A DNA stretch of 64,000 nt, taken from NCBI GenBank assembly GCA_029204225.1, contig CM055096.1, positions 64,075,240-64,139,239 on the forward strand, written 5' to 3'. Below the pieces are notes generated by a model. The model was not told the DNA's origin. It did not search any database and saw only the letters and a program-made list of their open reading frames with translations. This document shows positions 55,309-64,000 of the stretch, one piece after another. The stretch is from Diphasiastrum complanatum. Its lineage: Eukaryota > Streptophyta > Lycopodiopsida > Lycopodiales > Lycopodiaceae. Position numbers and translations under genes: made by a program. Each line of letters begins with the position of its first letter. The stretch's first letter is position 1.

Positions 55309-56536
55309 TCAATGGTTCAAAGTGGGTGATGACATGAATTGGCTAATCAAACTTACAGCATAGCAGATATCAGGACGTGTAGTTGTAATAAATATTAAAC
55401 TTCCAACTAGCTGACGAAATAGTGTAGCATCAACATGTGCACTATCATCAATACGAGATAATTTCTTACCAGCTTCGCAAGGGGTGATGGAAGGTTTGCA
55501 CTCTGTCATGTGAAATCTCTCCAATATCTCGCCTACATACTTGTTTTGACATAACCCTCACTGCTAGTTTGCCATACTTCGACACCCAAGCAATAGTGCA
55601 TAAGATCTAAATCTATCATCTCAAATTGCTTGCACAAGTTGGCTTTGATAGAATGAGTAAGGTTCTCATCATTGCCAGTGATAATGATATCATCAACGTA
55701 AAGTACAATCAAGGCAATGCTGTCATCATTTATAAGAACATAAAGATTTGGATCTGAATTTGTTCTTACAAATCCATGTGAAAGAAAGTACCTGTCAATG
55801 CGTCCATACCATGCGCATGCTTAAGGCCATAAAGTGCTTTGCGAAGTTTACATACTTTCTATTCTTGCCCTTTTGCCATGAAGCCCTACGATTGGACCAT
55901 GTAAACTTCTTCTTCTAAGTCACCATTCAAAAATGCAGACTTCACATCCATTTGATGGATTTTCCACCCAAAATGAGATGCTAAGGCAATGATAAGGCAT
56001 AGCGTAGTCCACTTAGCCACTGGAGCAAATGTCTCTTCATAGTCAATTCCTTTGCTTTGCTCATAACCCTTCACTACTAGGTGTGCCTTATACTTTGCTA
56101 TTGTGTCATCTGCATGAAACTTTGTTCTAAACACCCATTTGTTATCAATGGGTTTCTTTCCAAGTGGTAGATCAACCAACTCCCATGTATCATGTCTTTG
56201 GATGGATTCTATCTCTTCTTCCATTGCCCTTTGCCACTCTTTGTAATCTTTTGTCTCATCAAAGGTTGATGGCTCTCGACACTTCAAAATGTCAGTCATT
56301 AGGGCATAGTTCACATGATAATGATCGGGAGACTTCCTTTCCCATGTTGATCTTCTCACTTCACTTTGTGTGCTAGATCTTGTTTGATTTAGCTTTGCGT
56401 CCTTCATGATCTTTTCATACCATTTTGGTATCTTAGATTCAGGTGATACACTACATGGAGAGTATGTATCCCAAGGAGTGTCCAAGTAATGTCTCTTACT
56501 TCCAACCGGTTTCTCCTTCATTGCTCCTATTGGCAA
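55309..56536 (-). pseudogene. copia element B reverse transcriptase
   Basis: The frame at 55886-56536 reads EWQRAMEEEIESIQRHDTWE, PIDNKWVFRTKFHADDTIAK, YKAHLVVKGYEQSKGIDYEE, TFAPVAKWTTLCLIIALASH and IHQMDVKSAFLNGDLEEEVY. Shifts and stops follow. The catalytic VLYVDDIIITG is readable near 55690-55720, then FEMIDLDLMHYCLGVEVW, and 55309-55524 gives CKPSITPCEAGKKLSRIDDS, LFRQLVGSLIFITTTRPDI. All RT blocks are present in order, but the gene is broken between 55525 and 55885. Confidence 0.9.
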
Positions 56537-56635
56537 GTACCTCCCCCTAGGCTCTTGAATAGGTGGTGTTCTTTCATATTCGCCCTCTTGACTTTCGTCT
56601 TCACGTGCATCATTTTGCGGAGCATCTTCTTCATT

Positions 56636-57973
56636 TTATTCCTCCAGAATTGTGGGAAGTCTTTTGATGCTTTCACCTCTTGCATGGTCTTCATCTTCAT
56701 GCCTATGTGTTTTATCAAAGATCGCATCTTTGCTAATGTGAATCTTGTTCATTACAAGATCAAAACACTTGTAAGCTTTCATTCTTTCATCATAACCGAC
56801 GAAGATACACTTGATTGCTTTGGCATCAAGTTTCTTTCGCTCCTCCTTTGGCACATGTACATAGGCCTTACATCCAATGACACGAAATTTGTCAATTTTT
56901 GGCTTTATTCCAGTAAATGCTTCTTCAGGAGTCACATTTGGAACCGCAACTGTAGGGCTCCTGTTTTGCAAGAACGTTGCCACACTGCACACTTCCGACC
57001 AAAGTGAATCGGTCAAGCCCATTTGCTTCATCATGGAGCGTGCACTCTCCATAATAGTTCAGTTTTTTCGTTCAACTACACCATTACTATGCGGCATGTG
57101 TGACTGTGTGAATTGTCTTTTAATGCCGTGTTCTTTGCAAAAGTCTTAAAAATCATCAGATTTATATTCACCCCCTCTATCAGATCTTAGCACTTTTATG
57201 CGTGCATCTAGTTGGTTCTCTACCAAAGTTTTGAACTCCTTGAAGCGAGCAAAAGCGTCAAATTTCTTCTTCAAGAAATAAATCCACGTCCTCATAGAGT
57301 AATCATCTATGAAAGTCATAAAATAATATGTTTTCCCCAATGACATGGTCTTCATTGGGCCGCACAGGTCGCTGTGAATTAGTTCCAGCGGTTTCTTAGC
57401 TCTTGCAACTCCACCTTTTTTGAATGTCTCTCTGTGATGCTTTACCATGATGCATCCTTCACATATTGCATGCTGATCATCCTGCAATGCTGGTAACCCT
57501 ATTACCATCTTCAGCTTCGCCATCAATCTCAAGCTTCCATAGTTCAAATGACCAAGTCTTATGTGCCATAACTCGGGTTGAGATGCTATTGAAATAGCCA
57601 AACCATATTCACCTGGTTTTGCAGCATCCAATTTATAAAGGCCACAATTACTATCTCTATAACCCTTCGCCACCACTTTGTGGTTATGGTTCATATCCTT
57701 CATAAGGCATCCATCCTTGACAAATTCAACTTTAAGATGTTGATTTGCCATTACACCAACAAAAAGCAAACTCTTTTTGACTCCAGGAACATAAAGTACA
57801 TTAGGGATATTTTTAATTTTGCCATCAGGAAATTGCACAGGTACATTGCCCACACCCTGTATCTGGCATTCCTCTCCATTGGCTTGAGTGACCTTATCCC
57901 CATCATGGATTGGTGAGAATTTTTCAAACCAATCACGGTCATATGCCTTGTGGCGCTTGAATCTATGAACCAT
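56636..57973 (-). pseudogene. copia element B integrase region
   Basis: 57973-57146 reads VPVQFPDGKIKNIPNVLYVP (end of protease), LWHIRLGHLNYGSLRLMAKL (zinc domain H..H), ICEGCIMVKHHRETFKKG (C-x-x-C), ELIHSDLCGPMKTMSLG (first catalytic Asp), TFIDDYSMRTWIYFL and KVLRSDRGGEYKSDDF (second Asp). A stop at 57146 and a shift lead to HSNGVVERKN (catalytic Glu region) near 57070, then MESARSMMKQMGLTDSLWSE, TPEEAFTGIKPKIDKFRVIG and KCIFVGYDERMKAYK. The DDE set is readable across the frames. Confidence 0.92.
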
Positions 57974-58881
57974 CTGGCACCATCATCAACTTGGGATGCC
58001 AATGCCGATGAGAAAACACTTGTCTCATCATCTTCTCCATCATCTTCGGTAATGTTTCTTTGTTGAGTCACTTTTCCCGCCTTTATGTCTGCTTTCTTCT
58101 TATAACACTCGCGTGCCCAATGGCCCGGTTTGTGGCAATAGTAGCATTTTCCTTTCTTCTTCTTTTTTTCTTTTGATGACGATTCTCCTTCATCATCATC
58201 ATCCTTGGATTTCTTAGGAATCCTTTTCCATCCTTTCTGCTTGCCTTTGGCAAGCAAGGCTTGATCCTCCTGTGGAGTTTGTCTTGACTTCACCACTTCG
58301 CGACGCTGCTCTTCTTGCAACATGATTCCGTGGAAGTCTTCAAAAGTAAGCAACCTCTCCCTTGAAGCAATGCTGCTCACAAACATCTGTAGCCCTTCCG
58401 AGACACCGCTCATTGTGGTATGTACCAATTCAATATCTCTGATTGGTTCTCCAATTGCCACAAGTTGATCTCTCAGCTCCTTTATCCTGGTGAAGAAGGA
58501 TCCCACTGATTCATTTTCTTCCATCCTTACTATGTTCAATCTCGACTTCAAGAACATGGCTCGAGCTGGATTGCAAGTTTGAAATTGCATTCTAAGAGCT
58601 TCCCAAGCTCCCCTAGCCGTCGTGGCATCACTTATGTGAGTGATCACATGGTCTTTCACTGAAAGATTGATCAAGGATAATGCTCTCTGTGCCTTTTTAT
58701 CAAAGGCCCTTATGTCACCTAGAGTGGTATTTGGTCGGACTTCAATATCTGCCACAATTTCCCACAACTCTTTTTCCATCAACATGTTCTTCATTTTGAA
58801 TTTCCAGATGCTATAGTTAGAAGTCCCATCAAGTTTGCTTGCATCGCCCAAAATTGCCTCATTGATGTTTGCCATCTCCAA
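57940..58881 (-). pseudogene. copia element B gag and protease start
   Basis: ATG at 58879-58881: MEMANINEAILGDASKLDGT, SNYSIWKFKMKNMLMEKELW, then the gag helical region (AWEALRMQFQTCNPARAMFL, RIKELRDQLVAIGEPI, LLTFEDFHGIMLQEEQRR). An acidic/basic linker and CYYCHKPGHWAREC follow, an intact C-x2-C-x4-H-x4-C knuckle that binds element RNA. The protease begins RWFIDSSATRHM; the usual D-S-G-A motif has S in place of G. The frame is open for about 300 codons and shifts at about 57975. It is the longest intact gag in the window. Confidence 0.93.
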
Positions 58882-60116
58882 ACTGCTTAAAACTTCACCT
58901 ATAGGCTATAAAGTGTATGCTAGAGCCAACCGTGATGTCAAAAATTGATAATAATGACCTGCAATTTTTAGCTTACCAGGCCACCCGCCGCTCTTTCGCC
59001 AAATTGAAAGCCAAACTGGCGTCGTTTTCCAAAATGCTTCACGTCACCAACTCCCAGCTTCCTACCCAGTGGAATGGTGAAATCACTTCTGGCGCACTTT
59101 GAAGACTTTCTCCATGGCAATCACTCTGTTTTGGTGTACCATACTTGCAGGTACAGTCAGGGTGCCCTTCGTTTGGAGGCTATAGCCTTTCGTTTGGTCA
59201 AAATAGGCTAAAGGAGGTGAAAATAAGGGCAATTTGGGTTTTTGAACTGTTTCTTCAGTGTGAAGAAACTTCACCCTTCAAAGACTTGGGACCCAAAAAA
59301 ATTTTCTATTTGAAGATTTTTAATGAAGTTGCAATGCACTTTGCACTTCAGACCCCTTTAGACTTTTTCACTTCAATCCAACGGATCCTTTAGATCCAAC
59401 GACCCACCTATTGTGAAATGACCATCGTCGATTTGTATGAATCAAGATCAGACGGCTGTCAACGTGTTTGTGCGTTGATCAAAGGCCTTCGAAGTACTGA
59501 ACACTTTGGATCGCTAGCTGGTGATCAGGACTGAGCGCGCAACAGCTCCCACGACCTCTCCTCCTCCTCTCTCTTCCAGTGATGGAGTTTTCTCACTCCT
59601 TCATGGGATATGGCAGCTCCTCATGAATCGCACTAGCTGCCTTCCTCCTCCACGGCCAGTCGCAGCCTCCCTATTGCTGAATTGTGCTACCAGGGCGCCC
59701 ATTCACAGCCTCTCACAACTTTGAAAACGTCCTCCTACAAGGACATATCTCTGATTTTATCCCTTGAAACCCTAGCAATTTTGAAGAGAAGAATATACTG
59801 AACTTTACTCAGGCTTTTCCTGAGCTTTCCTTTGCAGCTCCTAGCTGACTGAGGTCGCCCTACTGTAGGTTATCTTCTGCTCTAAACTGCTCTTCAAACG
59901 GTATTTTATTGGATTCAAACCAATCACAAACGCCAAGCAACCCTCCAGAAGAATTTTTCAGCTTCAAACTTGCTTGCTTTTTTATTCAACCAACAATTCC
60001 CTGTCTCTGAATCCTTTTTATAGTTTTGAGCCGTTTCACGAATCTCCACAGACTCGGTTTTGTGCTTCCTAGCCAACAAACCGTCGTGAATTCGCAGCTC
60101 TCTGTTCTTGTCCGGT
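58882..60116 (-). other. possible 5' LTR and leader of nested copia element B
   Basis: No credible ORF. On the minus strand a TATA box ACTATAAAAAGGATTC lies near 60015-60030 and TGTTCATCACCGG starts at 60124, right where the gag of element A resumes. These would suit an LTR running leftward, but no matching 3' copy was found and its inner end is not fixed. No initiator-Met primer site was recognised next to gag. Confidence 0.4.
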
Positions 60117-60490
60117 GATGAACACTGAACTTGTTCAAGTAGTCCTAAATGGACTTAGAGATGAGTATGACAATATTGTGCAAACTTATGCTGTTAGGGA
60201 GGATCTTCCATCCTTGGAGACACTGCAAGGTGTTCTCATTGCTAAAGAAAGCAGGCAGAGAACAAGATGCTGAGGATCCACAGACTTTCATTGAAAGATG
60301 GTGGAGATGACAAAGCACTCTTCATCAGAGACAAGTCAAGAGGTAGGGGCAAAGGACAACAACACTTCAAGAGGGATAAAGCCAAAGAAGGTGGTGAGGA
60401 TCAGTCCTCACAAGCTGCAACATCCAGTGGCAAGAAGAAGTTGTCAAAGATTAAGTGTTTTTTCTGTGGCAAGAAAGGACACTATGAATG
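60117..60490 (+). pseudogene. copia element A gag, C-terminal part
   Basis: The frame from 60118 reads MNTELVQVVLNGLRDEYDNI, VQTYAVREDLPSLETLQGVL and IAKESRQRTRC, the last third of copia gag. A stop and shift near 60273 lead to a basic RGKGQQHFKRDKAKE and SKIKCFFCGKKGHYE, a zinc knuckle whose last part is cut by a TGA at 60489-60491. The gag N-terminus is missing; it was presumably upstream of the nested element. Confidence 0.85.
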
Positions 60491-60530
60491 ATGTCTACTT
60501 TTTCATCTTTTCCTTTTAAGAATGAAGAAG

Positions 60531-62010
60531 TCTGGTGGATAGATAGTGGGGCTAGTTCCCATATGTCTAGTTCTAGGAACGCAGGCTTTCACTAATCTCA
60601 TGCCATATCTAGGTGCAAAAAGATCAATCTATACTGCTAATGATGTAGAGTGCAGAATTGAAGGAATAGGTAGTATTCCATTGCATGCATCAACATCAAA
60701 ATCTTTTTGCTTACATGATGTATTGTATGTACCTAGATTAACCAAGAATCTCATTAGTGTAGGAAAGTTGTTTGATAGTGGATTGGATGTCAAGTTTTAA
60801 ATTGACAAGTGTATAATCTCAAGAGAAAATGAAGTTATTGCTAGAGGATCTAGAATTGGTAAGTTGTACAAACTAGATTCTAGGGAGAGTGCTAACATTT
60901 CAGATATTGCTTATGATACCAAGGTTCTACAGGAGGATCTGTGGCACAAGAGATTGGGTCATCCCAATTTCAAAGCCATGCAATCTATGGTCAAAGAAGG
61001 AAAAGCTGTCGGTCTACCAAAGACACTGTCAAAGGAGCTTCTACCTTGTGAAGCTTGTGTGCTGGCAAAGTCACACAGAAGGCCTTTTCCTAGATCAAGT
61101 ATCAAGACAAAGCAACCATTTGAACTTGTACACTCTGATGTTCATTTCTCATCAACTAAGAGCAAAGGAGAAGCCAACTGCTTTGTCTCTTTTGTAGATG
61201 ATTATACAAGATATTCTTGAATCTATATGCTGTCTTCAAAAGCCATGGTTTATGATGTTTTTCTTACTTTCAAAGCTTATGTAGAAAATTAGTTTCCTTT
61301 CAAGTTGAAAGCTTTGAGAAGTGATAGTGGAGGAGAATGCACTTCCAATAAGTTTAAAGACTTTTTTGAGAGAGAGAGAGGATATTCAAAGAGAGTTTTC
61401 TTGTTCATATACTCCTCAACAAAATGGAGTTGTTGAGAGAAAAAATAGAACTTTGTGTGAATGCGCAAAAGCCATTAGGCTAGAAGCTTCTCTACCTAAA
61501 GAATTTTGGGGAGAGGCAGTTGCATGTGCAAACTATCTTTGTAATAGGCTTTCAAATCTTGCAATAGGAGGAAAGACACCATTTGAGATGTTGTATAAGA
61601 AAAAGCCTAAGGTAGATCATCTTAGGATTTTTGGCTGTGTATGCTTTGTGCATGTGCCTCTAGAAACTAGGAAGAAGGAAGATCCTAGTGTTGTAGGAGG
61701 AATTTTTGTAGGATATGCATCTACCAAAAAGGCATACAAAGTTTATTTACCCTCCACTGACAAGAATGTTGTTAGTAGAGATGTGATCTTCCATGAAGAT
61801 CAAAAGTTTAACTTGGATGATGCACAGGTCAAGGAGTCTCATGCAAGATCAATCATCAATCTTGATGTTGTTCAAGAAGAGGTGAGACCGAGGCTTGAGC
61901 AGGAGCAAATTCAAGCTACCACACCAAGAAGATCTACACGAGCAAGATCTGAGCCAAGTAGGCTCACATATGATGCTGAAGGAAGGCAAGTGGAAGGTGA
62001 AACTTCCTAA
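60531..62010 (+). pseudogene. copia element A protease and integrase
   Basis: WWIDSGASSHMSSS (60533 on) holds the protease D-S-G. After a shift, VECRIEGIGSIPLH, CLHDVLYVPRLTKNLISVGK, LWHKRLGHPNFKAMQSMVKE and LPCEACVLAKSHRRPF (zinc domain) follow, then ELVHSDVHFSSTKSKG (first Asp), CFVSFVDDYTRYS, a TGA near 61218, KALRSDSGGECTSNKF (second Asp), a shift over a GAGAGAGA run at 61370, and SCSYTPQQNGVVERKNRTLC (Glu). The remainder, ANYLCNRLSNLAIGGKTPFE through HLRIFGCVCFVHVPLETRKK to the linker, is intact to 62010. Confidence 0.93.
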
Positions 62011-62089
62011 CATGCACTTTTTATATCAGATGAAGAGCCTAAGAATGTTCAAGAAGCACTTCAATCCAAGAGTGAGTTGAAAGAATAAC

Positions 62090-63573
62090 CCAAGAGTTTG
62101 AAGCCTTGATGTCAAACAACACATGGGAGCTTGTGGAGCCACCAAACAACATGCATGTGATTGGATGTAAATGGGTATTCAGAATCAAGTAAAATCATGA
62201 TGGATCTATCAATAAGTATAAAGCAAGACTTTGTGCCAAAGGCTACTCATAGATCAAAGGTCTTGACTATGAAGACACATTTGCACCAGTTGCAAAGATG
62301 GTAACAATTCGAATACTCATCTCTCTTGCATGTTTTCACAAATGGAGTATGTTCCAGCTTGATGTTTCTAATGCATTTCTTAATGGTTACCTTGAGAAGG
62401 ATATTTACATGGAGAAACCTCCAGATTTTGTGAAGGAAGGTGATGAATCAAAAGTTTGTCTTTTGTTCAAAAGTCTGTATGGACTGAAACAGGCACCAAG
62501 GTCTTAGTATGCAAGGCTCAACTCCTATCTCATATCACTCAGATTTTGTCTAAGTGAATATGACTCTTCTCTGTACTATAAGTTTGTAGATAACTTTGTA
62601 ATTATACTTCTCACCTATGTAGATGATATCATTCTTTGTGGAAACAATGAGAAGTTAGTTGAAGAAACTAAGCATGCACTTGGTACTGAGTTTAAGATGC
62701 AGGACTTAGGAGTTCTTCACTATATTCTAGGCATTGAAATAGTTTTTTGGAAAGGTCATGCATTTATAAGCCAAAGTAGATATGCACTTTCCATGCTCAG
62801 GAAATTCCATATGGAGAACTATAAAGGCATAGATACACCTATGGAACACACTGTAAAAGTTCCTATGAAAGATGATTAAAAATCCTTTGAGGACATCACT
62901 CTTTATAGGAGTCTTATTCGCTCACTTATTTGGATAATAGTGACTAGGCCTAATCTAAGCTTTTGTGTTCATAAGCTAAGTCAACACATGCAGGATCCAA
63001 AGTTATATCATTCGAAGTTGGCTAAAAGAGTCTTGAGGTATATATCTTCTACCTTGGATTATGGATTATTCTATGAAGGAGAAGATCTGACTTTGATTGC
63101 TTTTTCAGATTCACATTTTGCAGGAGACAGGTTGGATAGGAAATCCACAAGTGCTTACACTATATTTCTTGGAGGGAACTTGGTTTCTTGGCTATCAAAG
63201 AAGCAAGCAACTACTTCCTTATCATCCTGTGAAGCTGAATACAAATCTCTTACAACCACAACTAAGGAGGTTTTATGGATCAAAAGGCTACTTTTGGGGC
63301 TAAAGTGTTATGCAGATGAAGATCTTCCAATTATCAAGAATGATAACATTTCGACTCAAGCTCTATCCAGTCTTTCATGCAAGGAGCAAGCATATTGAAG
63401 TGGTTCATCATTTTGTAAGAGAAAAAGTCATTGGGAGAGAGATCTCATTGGAACATATTTCATCTTCATATTGTGTTGCAGATCTTCTCACCAGACCTCT
63501 ACTCAAGAATGTCTTTATGAAGATGAGGTCAAACCTTGGCATAATTTCAAAATCTATGCTGATAAGAACATAA
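62090..63573 (+). pseudogene. copia element A reverse transcriptase and RNase H
   Basis: NTWELVEPPNNMHVIGCKWV (with stops), then VTIRILISLACFHKWSMFQL, DVSNAFLNGYLEKDIYMEKP and CLLFKSLYGLKQAPRS. A stop follows at 62506. It continues TYVDDIILCGN near 62611 (catalytic YVDD kept), MQDLGVLHYILGIEI and MLRKFHMENYKGIDTPME. A stop at 62877 separates RNase H: LIAFSDSHFAGDRLDRKSTS, SLSSCEAEYKSLTTTTKEVL, and after a shift at about 63370 FHARSKHIEVVHHFVREKVI and LLTRPLLKNVF. Nine or more disruptions. Confidence 0.92.
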
Positions 63574-63576
63574 ATT

Positions 63577-63587
63577 TTAAGGAGGAG
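63577..63587 (+). promoter_or_regulatory. polypurine tract of copia element A
   Basis: TTAAGGAGGAG directly before TGTGAAGATT of the 3' LTR. Confidence 0.88.
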
Positions 63588-64000
63588 TGTGAAGATTATT
63601 AAAATATTATCTTCCTATCTCGAGTTTGGAGCCATGTCCATGGTGATTTCCACTAAATTTCATGCTCTATATAAAAGGAGTGTGAATTGAGCACATATCC
63701 TTCTAGTGTAGTTCAGATTTGAGTTAGATAGGTTCTATTTTGATGACATGCAGTAGATAACATGCAAAGTCATACTGTATGCATGCAAGCCACATGCAAT
63801 CGGTGCATGCAACACGCAAAGTAGTTTTAGTGATCTACACATGTCTAGGCAGTTTTATGATTTGACATGCAGTACATGCAACATACATGCATGTAGTTAC
63901 ACATGTGGATCTATGGTAGGTGAATTAGTTCAGTTAAGTGGACTTTCCATGCAACTCCAATGTAGGAATTCGAGTCTCTCTCATGTAGGGAAAGCTGGGC
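63588..64000 (+). repeat. 3' LTR of copia element A, cut by the window end
   Basis: It starts TGTGAAGATT and follows 52896-53313 of the 5' LTR to the last base. It carries CTATATAAAAGG near 63667. About 320 bp of it should lie beyond the window. Confidence 0.95.

Larger units (their letters stand above)
52896..64000 (+). mobile_element. Ty1-copia element A, plus strand, with a nested element; 3' end beyond the window
   Basis: The 5' LTR is 52896-53627 and the 3' LTR starts at 63588. Both begin TGTGAAGATT, and the 5' LTR ends CTTCACA, a perfect 7-bp inverted end. Primer site, gag tail, protease, integrase, RT, RNase H and polypurine tract follow in order, interrupted by a minus-strand copia element (about 54.4-60.1 kb). 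Over the first 410 bp the two LTRs differ by about 17 substitutions and a 5-bp gap by eye, about 4%. Confidence 0.93.

Overview
The window is repeat-dominated nuclear DNA from a land plant. Spliced exons with plant-type GT..AG borders, plastid and endomembrane housekeeping gene pieces, Ty1-copia and Ty3-gypsy retroelements, LINEs, a Helitron-type helicase, hAT-type fragments and many long GA/CT microsatellites all point that way. The alpha-SNAP exon reads more like non-seed-plant forms than angiosperm ones, and the LINE and Helitron types are not the usual angiosperm ones, so a fern or another large-genome non-seed plant is my best guess (inference). No rRNA, tRNA, CRISPR or prokaryotic operon was seen.

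Layout. 1-9.9 kb is a nest of retroelements: a minus-strand LINE RT fragment, a plus-strand copia RT/RNase H end with its 3' LTR, a plus-strand LINE ORF1, then a minus-strand copia element whose gag and 3' LTR are joined by a nearly complete minus-strand LINE. At 11.6 kb lies what reads as the intact last exon of the plastid glycolate/glycerate transporter PLGG1 (LrgB family). A decayed Helitron-like helicase occupies 13.9-17.1 kb (minus). 18-24.5 kb holds microsatellites, an RHM (rhamnose synthase) exon relic and LTR scraps. 24.5-31.5 kb is a mosaic of copia LTR and gag, gypsy protease and RT, another LTR-like stretch and a copia integrase piece. At 32.3-33.2 kb is the 5' end (probable 5'UTR intron and first coding exon) of an alpha-SNAP gene. 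33-44 kb is a mosaic of short palindrome-rich repeats, an aspartic-protease relic, a hAT-like (DUF659) transposase relic, a gypsy 5' end (LTR, primer site, gag) and a LINE RT relic carrying a perfect hAT-type MITE.

44.36-49.46 kb is the most unusual block: a DNA transposon of about 5.1 kb with about 29-bp terminal inverted repeats, a TAA target duplication and two convergent intron-bearing genes, neither of which I can place in a known superfamily. Just beyond it is a run of spaced hairpin motifs (50.05-51.43 kb) split by an 825-bp solo LTR with a perfect 5-bp target duplication. From 52.9 kb to the window end is one plus-strand copia element with 7-bp inverted LTR ends. A second copia element in the opposite orientation is nested inside it.

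How it fits together: the host content that looks real is the 3' end of PLGG1 and, about 21 kb downstream on the same strand, the 5' end of alpha-SNAP. Everything left of 11.6 kb could be PLGG1 intron, and everything right of 33.2 kb could be alpha-SNAP intron 1, filled by successive transposon insertions. That is an inference, because the flanking exons lie outside the window. Nearly all transposon reading frames carry stops or frameshifts. Boundaries without terminal repeats are approximate.
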